From positions 99,435 to 163,434 of the forward strand of contig JALHMJ010000007.1 of NCBI GenBank assembly GCA_022844105.1: a stretch of DNA of 64,000 bases, given 5' to 3'. The notes beneath the pieces are model-generated. The model had not been told where the DNA came from. It did no database searches and saw nothing but the letters and a program-made list of their open reading frames with translations. This stretch comes from Hyphomicrobium sp. (GTDB lineage: Bacteria; Pseudomonadota; Alphaproteobacteria; Rhizobiales; Hyphomicrobiaceae). The translations under genes and the position numbers were made by a program. Positions 1 through 7,765 of this stretch are shown piece by piece (position 1 is the first letter of the stretch; each line of letters opens with the position of its first letter).

Positions 1-39
1 CTCTCCATCATCAGCTACGCCCGCGAACGCGACGAATAA
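1..39 (+). CDS. C-terminal tail of an unidentified protein (partial)
   Basis: An open frame enters the window at base 1 and stops with TAA at 37-39, giving the tail LSIISYARERDE. It is too short to identify. It runs toward hslO, so the following palindrome cluster lies between two convergent genes. Confidence 0.45.
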   Translation, partial: LSIISYARERDE

Positions 40-50
40 TCCCCCCCTTC

Positions 51-209
51 GCGCCAACCGGCCGGCTCCGCGCCAAGCGGAGTCGGTTGGCGCCACTTAA
101 AAAACACCGGCTCCGCGCTAGCGGAGTCGGTTGGCGCCACTGAAAAATCCGCGCCTTCCGGCCGGCGCGCCGGAGGCGTGTCGGAAGTCGCCACTACAAA
201 AGGCGCCAC
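51..209. repeat. REP-like palindrome cluster (three units plus a fragment)
   Basis: Three related imperfect palindromes lie at about 51-97, 107-140 (left arm lost) and 151-193, followed by a GGCGCCACT fragment at 201-209. Unit 1 folds as outer stem GCGCCAACCG/CGGTTGGCGC, an asymmetric bulge GCCGG opposite a single T, inner stem CTCCGC/GCGGAG and a short loop. Unit 3 keeps the same bulge but has different stem sequences (CTTCCG/CGGAAG outside, CGCGCC/GGCGTG inside). The cluster sits between an incoming plus-strand gene and minus-strand hslO, so it may act as a bidirectional terminator or mRNA stabiliser. It is the same structural family as the array at 5741-6028. Confidence 0.75.
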
Positions 210-1141
210 TAAAAATAATACTTTTTATTACAGAATTCGCACGTGACGGCGGTGCGGCCGTCAGCCTCGCGCAACCCCTCTAAATCTTCCGGCGTAAACC
301 GCGACAGAAACATCTGCACGCGCTCTAATGAGCAGCGGCAGCGTGCATCGAGCGGCTGACCCTGATAGACCCGCACGTCTTCCTCGTTGAAGAGGCGAAA
401 CAACAAACGCTCGGCGGACAGCGTGGGATCGATCAGTTCATGATCTTCGACAGTGGCGGCGAGAATGCGCGCACGCTGCCAATCCTCCTGATCCGGCGGT
501 GCCGTGGGGCTGTCGTCGTCCTCGATGCCGGCTGTCGGATGCTGGATGAGAAGACCGCCCGCCCGCCAGTGCCACCCGTCGCCGCCCTGAACACGCTGCC
601 GCGCCACGGCAAGGCGGACATAACTCGGCAGCTGTTCCGACTGGCGGAAATAAGTCAGCGCCGCAGCCCCCAGGCTCTGCCCGTCGAGCGCAACGATGCC
701 TTGATAACGATCGTCCTCGCCAGCCCGCTCAAGCGTCATTGCCATGTGGCCGCTGCCAATGAGTTCGCCCTGGCTCGGCCGCAGGCCCATCGCTTCGATC
801 TTGCTCGCATCAAAGCTCGCATATCCGCGTAACCGGCCCGGCGCTTCGTAATCGGCAAGAAGAAACCGGATTGGTCCATCGGTGCGTGTTTGAAATCCCA
901 GCCGCCCGCCGGGCTTCAGCGGCTGGCCGAGCATCGCTGTCAATGCCAGCGCTTGCCCGAGCGCCTCGCTGACCGCATCGGGGTAGTCGTGCCGCGTCAG
1001 TACCATATCGACGACAGCGCCCAGGCGCACGATCCGCCCGCGAATGCCCGATCTGTCGGTCGAAAACGGCAGCACGAGATCATCGGCGCCATCCACGACC
1101 GCCCCCCTCGATTTTCCCCTCGTCGTTCCCGGATCGGCCAT
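209..1141 (-). CDS. hslO: Hsp33 redox-regulated holdase chaperone
   Basis: This is a cytoplasmic chaperone that is inactive when reduced and zinc-bound, and that oxidative stress activates through disulfide formation. The 310-residue protein has the family's usual length. The C-terminal zinc centre is visible as CRC (Cys268, Cys270) and CEFC (Cys301, Cys304), the expected CXC...CXXC pattern, followed by KKYYF. A longer frame exists upstream, but the ATG at 1141 is preferred: it is preceded by an AAGAAGAG-type ribosome site and lies 13 bp after the argF stop. It is the last gene of an argD-argF-hslO transcription unit, an order familiar from other Hyphomicrobiales. Its stop abuts the REP-like cluster. 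Confidence 0.95.
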   Translation of the reverse strand: MADPGTTRGKSRGAVVDGADDLVLPFSTDRSGIRGRIVRLGAVVDMVLTRHDYPDAVSEALGQALALTAMLGQPLKPGGRLGFQTRTDGPIRFLLADYEAPGRLRGYASFDASKIEAMGLRPSQGELIGSGHMAMTLERAGEDDRYQGIVALDGQSLGAAALTYFRQSEQLPSYVRLAVARQRVQGGDGWHWRAGGLLIQHPTAGIEDDDSPTAPPDQEDWQRARILAATVEDHELIDPTLSAERLLFRLFNEEDVRVYQGQPLDARCRCSLERVQMFLSRFTPEDLEGLREADGRTAVTCEFCNKKYYF

Positions 1142-1154
1142 CGTGCTCTTCTTT

Positions 1155-2090
1155 TCAGTCAACGCCGAAGCACCACGCCAGTACACCTTTTTGTGCATGC
1201 AGCCGGTTTTCCGCCTCATCAAAGATCACCGATTGCGGTCCTTCGAGAACGCTTTCGCTCACCTCATGCCCGCGATAAGCCGGCAGGCAGTGCATAAAGA
1301 TCGCATCCTTCGACGCCTTCGCCATCAAAGCATCCGTGACGGCGTAAGGTTTCAAGACCTGCTTGCGCCACGACGCATCCGTTTGCCCCATCGACACCCA
1401 AGTATCGGTGACAACACAGTCGGCCCCTTTGACCGCCCTGACCGGATCGATACCGATAGCGATATCGGCCTTCTCTTTCTTGGCCCACTCGATGAAAGGC
1501 TTTTCCGGCATCAGTTCATCGGGACAGGCCAAGCGCAATGTGAAACCAAATCGCGCCGCAGCATGCATCCACGATACGGCGACGTTATTGCCATCGCCGA
1601 CCCACGCAACGGTCCGGCCCTTGATCGGCCCGAGGTGCTCTTCGAACGTCATGATATCGGCCATGATCTGGCACGGGTGCGTCTTATCCGTCAGCCCGTT
1701 GATGATTGGAATGGTGGCGTGCTCGACGAGTTCCAGAAGCGTCTCATGGCTGTTCGCCCGGATCATGATCGCATCGCCGTATCGCGACAGCACGCGCGCC
1801 GTATCGGCGATACTTTCGCCCCTGCCGAGCTGCAGATCCGTGTGGTTCAGGGCCAGCGTCGTACCGCCCAGTTGGCGCATGGCAATGTCGAATGACACCC
1901 GCGTCCGCGTCGATGGCTTTTCGAAAATCAGGATCAGGACTTTGTCTTCGATCCCCTTCGGCCGCATCTTGACCGGCACCTTTCGGCCGGCCTTCTTCAT
2001 ATCGTGCGCATTGTCGATCATCCGCCGCAGCGTCTTTGCATCGAGCCGGTCAATATCGAGAAAATGTCTAACGGCGTTGGCCTTGGCCAT
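1155..2090 (-). CDS. argF: ornithine carbamoyltransferase
   Basis: It catalyses carbamoyl phosphate plus ornithine to citrulline in arginine biosynthesis, in the cytoplasm. The 311-residue product carries the carbamoyl-phosphate loop STRTR at residues 60-64, an HPCQ motif near residue 137 and the ornithine-binding HCLP motif at 267-270, all in the expected order. The length is normal. The gene lies 31 bp downstream of argD and 13 bp upstream of hslO on the same strand, so the three are probably co-transcribed, with argD supplying the preceding pathway step. Confidence 0.97.
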   Translation of the reverse strand: MAKANAVRHFLDIDRLDAKTLRRMIDNAHDMKKAGRKVPVKMRPKGIEDKVLILIFEKPSTRTRVSFDIAMRQLGGTTLALNHTDLQLGRGESIADTARVLSRYGDAIMIRANSHETLLELVEHATIPIINGLTDKTHPCQIMADIMTFEEHLGPIKGRTVAWVGDGNNVAVSWMHAAARFGFTLRLACPDELMPEKPFIEWAKKEKADIAIGIDPVRAVKGADCVVTDTWVSMGQTDASWRKQVLKPYAVTDALMAKASKDAIFMHCLPAYRGHEVSESVLEGPQSVIFDEAENRLHAQKGVLAWCFGVD

Positions 2091-2121
2091 TGTCGTGGCG
2101 CCTGTGAGTTAGGGATGAATG

Positions 2122-3357
2122 TCAGGATTTGTTGGAGAGGCGCTGAAACGCGCGCCGCATACGGGCTAAGCCCTCGCCGATCTCGGCATCGGACACGTTG
2201 AGCGGCGGCAGCACGCGCATCACGTTTTCACCGGCGCCGACGGCCAGCAATTTCTCGGCGATGACCGCCTTGACCACGTCGCCAACAGGTGGCGCGACCT
2301 TGATGCCGGCCAACAACCCCTTGCCGCGCACGTCGACGACGATGTCGGGGAACTCGTCTTTGAGTTGCGCCAGACCCTGCGCGAGCCGGTTGGCTCGCAG
2401 CGTTACGGTGTCGAGAAAACCCGGTTCCAGCACGGCGTCGAGGACCGCGGCACCTACGGCTGTCGCCAGAGGGTTGCCGCCGAACGTGGAGCCGTGCGTG
2501 CCGGGCGTCATGCCCTTCGCGGCCTCCTCGGTCGCAAGAAAGGCTCCGACCGGGAAGCCGCCGCCGATACCTTTGGCGATCGCCATGATGTCGGGCGTGA
2601 CGCCGGACCATTCGTGCGCAAACAGTTTGCCTGTCCGCCCGACGCCGCACTGAACTTCATCCATGATCAAAAGGAGGCCGTGCTCGTCACACATTGTGCG
2701 CACGTCGCGTAGGAACTCATCAGCAGCAACACGGACACCGCCTTCACCCTGCACGGGCTCGATCATGATCGCGGCCGTCTCCGGACAGATCATGCTGTGC
2801 ACGGCTTCGATATCGCCGAACGGCACCTGATCGAAACCGCCCGCCGGCTCACCGAACCCTTCCAGATACTTCGGATTGCCGCCTGCCGCGATGGTCGCGA
2901 GAGTCCGGCCGTGAAATGCCCCCTCGAACGTGATGACCCGCCAGCGCTCAGGGGCGCCGTTGACGTAATGATAGCGGCGCGCGGTTTTGATCGCGCCCTC
3001 GCACGCCTCAGCACCGGAATTGCAAAAGAAGACCTTGTCGGCAAACGTCACCTCGACGAGCCGTTCGGCCAACGCTTCCTGTCCCGCCACACGATAAAGG
3101 TTCGACGTGTGCCAAAGTTTGCCGGCCTGCTCGGTCAAAGCCGCGATCAACCGCGGATGGGCGTGCCCCAGCGCATTGACGGCAACGCCGGATGCGAAAT
3201 CGAGATAGGCGTCATCGGCTTCCGTATAGAGCCACGCCCCTTGTCCACGGGCAAAGACGAGGTTCTGCCGGGCATAAGTCCCCATGACGGCTGCGGAAGG
3301 GGACCCTCCGCCCGGGACGTTTCGGACCGGCATTGGAGCCACGCGCGGCTCTGCCAT
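2122..3357 (-). CDS. argD: acetylornithine aminotransferase
   Basis: This PLP-dependent class III aminotransferase converts N-acetylglutamate semialdehyde to N-acetylornithine; many homologues also act on succinyl-diaminopimelate. In the 411-residue product the cofactor-binding Asp is seen in LIMDEVQ (about residue 233) and the Schiff-base lysine in [10 protein letters not shown] (about 262). [10 protein letters not shown] and [10 protein letters not shown] are further class III landmarks. The ATG at 3357 is chosen because AGGGGG precedes it at the right distance; the reading frame stays open 63 bases further upstream. It heads the argD-argF-hslO unit and is divergent from gcrA across a 556-bp gap. 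Confidence 0.95.
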   Translation of the reverse strand: MAEPRVAPMPVRNVPGGGSPSAAVMGTYARQNLVFARGQGAWLYTEADDAYLDFASGVAVNALGHAHPRLIAALTEQAGKLWHTSNLYRVAGQEALAERLVEVTFADKVFFCNSGAEACEGAIKTARRYHYVNGAPERWRVITFEGAFHGRTLATIAAGGNPKYLEGFGEPAGGFDQVPFGDIEAVHSMICPETAAIMIEPVQGEGGVRVAADEFLRDVRTMCDEHGLLLIMDEVQCGVGRTGKLFAHEWSGVTPDIMAIAKGIGGGFPVGAFLATEEAAKGMTPGTHGSTFGGNPLATAVGAAVLDAVLEPGFLDTVTLRANRLAQGLAQLKDEFPDIVVDVRGKGLLAGIKVAPPVGDVVKAVIAEKLLAVGAGENVMRVLPPLNVSDAEIGEGLARMRRAFQRLSNKS

Positions 3358-3913
3358 CGCGGTTCCCCCTAGACCCAGAAAATCAAAAAGGCCGCCCAAT
3401 TCGGCGGCCGGAGAGAGCAAAATTGGTACGCGGCCGGCGCCCGGCTGTCAACGCGCCACACCCTTGTGTGATTCGTATTTTCTGGATGTGTTTTCCGGGG
3501 ATGGCAGCCCCGCCAACCCAAGATTCGGCCAAACCACGAATCGTTCTGTGGCCCGCAAGCCACTTGTCCAAGTCAACACCGCCTCCACCGCCCGCCTTGC
3601 CTTGTAGACGGAATTCTACTCGTAGTACCTTTCTCTGGTCCGGCCACGACATGTCGCGCGTACCTCGCGACCCTTGTGTCAGTTTCGTGCCCGGCACGCG
3701 TAAACGAGGCAGTGTTGTAACGCCTCCAAAAGTTCGCGTGCGTTTGTCCCAGCGTCTCACAGTCAAGCGTTAGTTCGCGGTCATCGCCTTATCGCCGGTG
3801 TCAACCCTTGCGCGCATCTTCGCGCGTCGGTTGCGATCCGGATTGAGGACGAGACCCGTCATTGCCGGCGCGCGCCCTTAGCGGCCGCGGCGCGGCCAGG
3901 GGGTACTGTTATC
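3358..3913. promoter_or_regulatory. argD/gcrA divergent intergenic region with clustered GANTC sites
   Basis: This 556-bp gap holds no convincing gene; the frames open here overlap each other on both strands and show no family signature. It must contain the divergent promoters of argD and gcrA. Three GANTC sequences, the recognition site of the alphaproteobacterial CcrM methylase, lie within 73 bp at 3470-3474, 3522-3526 and 3538-3542. GcrA acts at promoters carrying methylated GANTC, so autoregulation is possible but inferred. Confidence 0.45.
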
Positions 3914-4489
3914 ATGGAGCTTCAAGTCATGGGCTGGAACGATGAGCGTGTCGAGCAGCTGAAGAAGCTTTGGTCGGAAGGCTTGAGCGCCAGCCAGATC
4001 GCCGGCCGCCTGGGCGGCGTCACCCGCAACGCCGTGATCGGCAAGGTCCACCGTCTGGGACTGTCCGGCCGGGCGACGACCTCGCGCATGAAGTCACACC
4101 GGCCGCGGCCGCGCTCGACCAACCTGCCGGGCAACAGCGGCAAGCGGATGATGCCGAAGGGCGGCCGTTTCCCTGCCCCGCCGAATTCACCGCTCCAACT
4201 CATCTACCAGGCTGAACCGTTCATGCCATCGGCCGAGGAACTCGATATTCCCCTCGCCGAACGCAAAACGATCCAAACGCTGCTCGAATGCCATTGCCGC
4301 TGGCCGATTGGCGACCCGCAACTCGCCGACTTCCATTTTTGCGGCAAGCAGAAGGTGACCGGCCTGCCCTACTGCGAATTCCACGCTCGCCGCGCCTTCC
4401 AGCCGCCTCAGGCGCGCCGGCGCGAACGCGACATGTCCGAGCCGATGGTGCCAGCGATCACCGCCGACAAGGAAACAGTCGCGACCTGA
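3914..4489 (+). CDS. gcrA: GcrA cell-cycle regulator
   Basis: GcrA is a sigma70-associated transcription factor that works with CcrM-methylated GANTC promoters to drive cell-cycle genes in alphaproteobacteria. The N-terminal DNA-binding helices are clear (WNDERVEQLKKLWSEGLSAS then TRNAVIGKVHRLGLSGR). A variable basic linker follows, and a C-terminal domain carries CHCRWPIGD and FCG...YCEFHARR cysteines, as in the family. Two starts are possible: ATG 3914 with AGGGGG ten bases upstream, or ATG 3929 (MGWNDERV), where most homologues begin. It is divergent from argD and followed by a strong terminator. Confidence 0.95.
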   Translation: MELQVMGWNDERVEQLKKLWSEGLSASQIAGRLGGVTRNAVIGKVHRLGLSGRATTSRMKSHRPRPRSTNLPGNSGKRMMPKGGRFPAPPNSPLQLIYQAEPFMPSAEELDIPLAERKTIQTLLECHCRWPIGDPQLADFHFCGKQKVTGLPYCEFHARRAFQPPQARRRERDMSEPMVPAITADKETVAT

Positions 4490-4531
4490 TCGTCAAAAAG
4501 TTTGCCGGCCAACTAGGCCGGTAGAGGGGGG

Positions 4532-4575
4532 AAAAGACCGGAAGCGCCGGGGGGCGCTCTCCGGTCTTTTCTTTT
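4532..4575 (+). terminator. Rho-independent terminator of gcrA
   Basis: A 17-bp stem runs from AAAAGACCGGAAGCGCC (4532-4548) to GGCGCTCTCCGGTCTTTT (4553-4570), with one bulged base and a GGGG loop, followed by a T-rich tail. It lies 43 bp after the gcrA stop. Confidence 0.88.
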
Positions 4576-4663
4576 ATCCTGCCATTTCAGTAGCTTGGAA
4601 ATTCTCCGCCACACCCCTATTTCAGCATAATTGGTTATTAACCTTTTAACGTCTGTAACTATG

Positions 4664-4690
4664 GGAACAGCGCGGGTTCCCTGGCGCGTT
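4664..4690 (+). promoter_or_regulatory. possible EcfG-type (general stress sigma) promoter
   Basis: GGAAC at 4664-4668 and CGTT at 4687-4690 resemble the EcfG/SigT promoter elements. The spacer is 18 bp, one longer than the usual 16-17. It lies about 97 bp upstream of the DUF2147 gene start. Confidence 0.25.
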
Positions 4691-4786
4691 ACGACATGGG
4701 ATAAAGCACGAGCGGGCGGGGGGCCGACGTGAGTGCGCGCCCTGATTTCAATTAGGGGCGGCGCGTCTCAAAGAGAGGTGGATGCC

Positions 4787-5737
4787 ATGCCTGCGCAGTT
4801 GAAATGGACATCAATAGTGAGTGCCGCCGCTTTCGCGCTCGTTCCGCTGGCGGCCGCGACGGCAGCCAATGATCCGACCGGCGTTTGGTACAACGACACC
4901 GGACGCGGCGCCGTTGAGATCAAGCCATGTGGCTCCGCTCTGTGCGGACACGTTGTCTGGGTCAAGGATACGACCGACACCAAGGGTTGCGGACGCCAGA
5001 TCATTGGCAACGCAGCCAAGGTCGGCGCGACGACTTGGGACAATGGCTGGATCTACAGTCCCGAAAACAAGAAGAAATACGATGTCGAATTGAAGCCCTT
5101 GTCGAACGGCACGCTTCAGGTGACCGGCTACATGGGTGTGAAGATGTTTTCGAAAACCATGATTTGGAAACGCGCACCTGCCGATCTCGCCCGATGTGGC
5201 AGTGAAGCGATCGTCGCGAAGGCTGACCCGATCGCCAAGCCCGAAATTACAAAGCCTAAAGCCGCGCCCAAGAAGCCTGAGACGGCAAAGGCCAAACCCG
5301 AAGTCAAGGCTGCAGCCGTCTCTTCGGAACCAAAGATCGTTCCGCCTGCGCCCAAGCCGGCACAACGCCCGGCCGCGAAACCGGCGCCGACGCCGACAAT
5401 CGATGCACCCGTCAATGTGGCGCGCGCCGATCCAGAACCCACAGCAACAACGCCACCGGATACGACGACAGCCGCAGGAAACCCTGACACGCAGCCGCCG
5501 GCCGAACCGCAGGTGCATGCGTTGCCCGGCGTCGAGGACGAAAGCGAAGCTCTCGCTGTCACCACCCCTCCCGAGGAGGAGGATCAGGCCCAGCGCGAAA
5601 AACTTGATATGGGCAAAATTGCCAAGAAGCTGGCCGAGATCGAACGCGACACCGGCTATGGACTGAAAAAAACCGGCAGCGGCAATTGCCGTCTGAAAGT
5701 GCCGTACGCCACCGTCAATTTCCCGTGCAAGGACTAA
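4787..5737 (+). CDS. exported DUF2147-domain protein with Pro/Ala/Lys-rich tail
   Basis: The 316-residue product begins with a Sec-type signal peptide whose Ala-rich end (about residues 22-28) precedes NDPTGVWYND. Residues 30-140 match the DUF2147 pattern: GVWY-D-GRGAVEI, a Cys pair around LCGHVVW, CGRQIIG, GWIY-PE, YDVEL, and TGYMGVKMFSKTMIWKR. A low-complexity Pro/Ala/Lys linker of about 130 residues follows, then a short conserved-looking end with Cys (GNCRLK, NFPCKD). The biochemical function of DUF2147 is unknown; an envelope role is inferred from the signal. ATG 4787 follows AGAGAGGTGG; the frame opens further upstream without a ribosome site. The gene ends 3 bp before a palindrome array. 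Confidence 0.8.
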   Translation: MPAQLKWTSIVSAAAFALVPLAAATAANDPTGVWYNDTGRGAVEIKPCGSALCGHVVWVKDTTDTKGCGRQIIGNAAKVGATTWDNGWIYSPENKKKYDVELKPLSNGTLQVTGYMGVKMFSKTMIWKRAPADLARCGSEAIVAKADPIAKPEITKPKAAPKKPETAKAKPEVKAAAVSSEPKIVPPAPKPAQRPAAKPAPTPTIDAPVNVARADPEPTATTPPDTTTAAGNPDTQPPAEPQVHALPGVEDESEALAVTTPPEEEDQAQREKLDMGKIAKKLAEIERDTGYGLKKTGSGNCRLKVPYATVNFPCKD

Positions 5738-5740
5738 CCC

Positions 5741-6028
5741 GCGCTTCCGGCCGGCTGCACGATAGTGCAGTCGGAAGCGCCAAACTAAAATGACTAGCGC
5801 TTCCGGCCGGCTGCACGATAGTGCAGTCGGAAGCGCCAAGCTAAAATGACTAGCGCTTCCGGCCGGCTGCACGATAGTGCAGTCGGAAGCGCCAACCTAA
5901 AACTACAAGCGCTTCCGGCCGGCTGCACGACAGTGCAGTCGGAAGCGCCAACCTAAAACTACAAGCGCTTCCGGCCGGCTGCACGATAGTGCAGTCGGAA
6001 GCGCCAACTAAAACTTCGGAAGCGCCAA
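5741..6028. repeat. tandem array of five 43-bp palindromes with exact 56-bp period
   Basis: Copies start at 5741, 5797, 5853, 5909 and 5965. Each is a 43-base palindrome unit plus a 13-base spacer, so the period is exactly 56. The unit folds as GCGCTTCCG / CGGAAGCGC outside, GCCGG opposite T as bulge, CTGCAC / GTGCAG inside and a GATA loop (GACA in copy 4). Spacers fall in two types, ending ATGACTA (copies 1-2) or CTACAA (copies 3-4), so two sub-units were amplified. A decayed half copy (TTCGGAAGCGCCAA) ends the array at about 6028. It lies exactly between the convergent DUF2147 gene and ubiB. Confidence 0.92.
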
Positions 6029-6041
6029 GCAAAAAGCGCCA

Positions 6042-7628
6042 CTAGACTTTACTGAAAGCCAGAACCGCTAACGAAATCGCCGCGATCCACAGCGCTACGG
6101 TGCGCCACCGGCCACGACGGGTGTTCTCTGCCGCGAGCAACGCGATGGTCGCAGCGTCGAGCCGCACGCCGCTCTCCGCCATCGCGCCCAAGGCCCCGAA
6201 CGCGCGCTCGGCGCTGGATAGAAACACGGGCAGGTCGGCGGCAAGCTTAGCCACCATCGACGCGCCATCCCCCGCATCGCGCAGCCGCCCCATTACGCTC
6301 AAATTCTGTTCGATCCACTCTTTCGCGATTGGCTCCGCCGCCACCCACATGTTGAGCGACGAGTTAAGCCCGCGCGCCACCCCTTCGACAATCACCATGC
6401 TCTTCTGCAACAAGATGAGTTCCGGCCGGGTCTGCATGTCAAAGACGTCGGTATAGGCAAAGAGCTGACCGAGCAGATCGGCCATTGAAATTTCCGACGC
6501 CGTCTTGCCGTGGATCGGTTCTCCGATGGCCCGCAGCGCCTGCGCGAACACCTCGACGGGATGGTGCGGCGGCACGTATCCGGCCCAAAAGTGCACTTCG
6601 GCCGCGCGCCGGTAGTCGCGCGTGATCAGGCCATGCAGGATTTCGGCAAGAAAGCGCCGCTCGCGCATCCCGAGCCGGCCCATGATGCCGAAATCAACGG
6701 CCACGACGATGCCCGACTTATCGACGAACAAATTGCCCTGATGCATGTCCGCGTGAAAAAATCCATCGCGCATCGCGTGCTTCAGGAACGAGCGGATGAC
6801 GGTCATTCCAAGTGCATCGACGTCATATCCGGCAGCCTTCAGCGCCGCCTTGTCACCAATCGGAATACCGTCGATCCATTCGGTCACCAGCACGCGCTTC
6901 GCCGTCCGCCGCCAGTCAACGCGCGGCACTCGGAAACCTGCATCGGGATTGAGGTTCTCTGCCATCTCCGACATGGCAGCCGCCTCGAGCCGCAGATCCA
7001 TTTCGAGTTCTGTCGTTCGCGCGAGATTTTCAACCACCGCGACGGGTCGCAACCGGCGGGCGGGCTCATGCCAGCGTTCCACCAGATGCGCGGCAAAAAA
7101 GTAGCTGTCGAGGTCGCGCTTGAAGCGTTTCTCGATTCCGGGTCGCAGGATCTTGACAGCAACCGTTCGCCGCTCGCCACTGTCGATGACGACGGCCTTG
7201 TGCACCTGTGCGATGGACGCAGCCGCGACCGGCGGCCCGAACTCCACGAAATGATCTTCGAGTTTGCCGCCAAGCGCGGCCTCGATAGCAGCCCTCGCCT
7301 CGGTCATGCTGAACGGCGGCATCCGGTCTTGCAACTGAGCCAGATCGCCTTGCAAGTCCGGCCCGATGATATCGCCGCGCGTGGCCAGGAATTGGCCGAG
7401 CTTAATGTACGATGGACCCAGCGCCGCTAGCGCTGCCGATATGCGCTTGTCGCGCTGCCGGCCCCACTGGAACGGCGCCGCCAGCACCCGAACGGGCAGC
7501 GTCGCGATCCGCGCCAGCTTGAATGGCAGCGGCTCCGGCCCGCCCTTCGGTGCAAACCGCACGCTATGGCTGGCGAGCACGACACCCGCCTTGGCAAGTC
7601 GCAATGAGTTAAGAATGACTCCGGCCAT
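6042..7628 (-). CDS. ubiB: UbiB-family atypical kinase/ATPase for ubiquinone biosynthesis
   Basis: UbiB supports coenzyme Q biosynthesis at the inner membrane; it has a protein-kinase-like fold and ATPase activity. The 528-residue product has the family marks: the KxGQ motif in YIKLGQFLATR (K76-Q79), the AAASIAQVH box (135-143), HADMHQGNLF and VAVDFGIMGRL for the catalytic and metal-binding Asp residues, and hydrophobic C-terminal segments for membrane anchoring. ATG 7628 has AAGGA just upstream. Many alphaproteobacteria keep ubiB beside ubiE, coaBC and dut; here coaBC-dut lie 43 kb away, so the cluster has been split. Confidence 0.93.
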   Translation of the reverse strand: MAGVILNSLRLAKAGVVLASHSVRFAPKGGPEPLPFKLARIATLPVRVLAAPFQWGRQRDKRISAALAALGPSYIKLGQFLATRGDIIGPDLQGDLAQLQDRMPPFSMTEARAAIEAALGGKLEDHFVEFGPPVAAASIAQVHKAVVIDSGERRTVAVKILRPGIEKRFKRDLDSYFFAAHLVERWHEPARRLRPVAVVENLARTTELEMDLRLEAAAMSEMAENLNPDAGFRVPRVDWRRTAKRVLVTEWIDGIPIGDKAALKAAGYDVDALGMTVIRSFLKHAMRDGFFHADMHQGNLFVDKSGIVVAVDFGIMGRLGMRERRFLAEILHGLITRDYRRAAEVHFWAGYVPPHHPVEVFAQALRAIGEPIHGKTASEISMADLLGQLFAYTDVFDMQTRPELILLQKSMVIVEGVARGLNSSLNMWVAAEPIAKEWIEQNLSVMGRLRDAGDGASMVAKLAADLPVFLSSAERAFGALGAMAESGVRLDAATIALLAAENTRRGRWRTVALWIAAISLAVLAFSKV

Positions 7629-7765
7629 GCTGTCCTTGACCGATCGAGAGAGTTACAACGCGACGCACCGTGCGCCGCACCGCACATTGCCGCGACGGAC
7701 CTTAAGGTCAAGCGAACCCGCGTTAACCGGTTAGAATGCGACGACAGTTGCGGCTGCACCGGTGA

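Noticed and set aside
3383..3766. Open frames on both strands in the argD-gcrA gap, the longest about 127 codons
   Set aside because: They overlap each other on opposite strands, have no family-like motif, and GC-rich DNA gives such frames by chance.
4638..4649. TTAA-N4-TTAA as a CtrA box upstream of the DUF2147 gene
   Set aside because: The spacing is four, not the seven bases CtrA needs.
5741..6028. CRISPR array, because of regular spacing
   Set aside because: The spacers are near-identical and only 13 bases long, and there are no cas genes; it is a tandem palindrome repeat.
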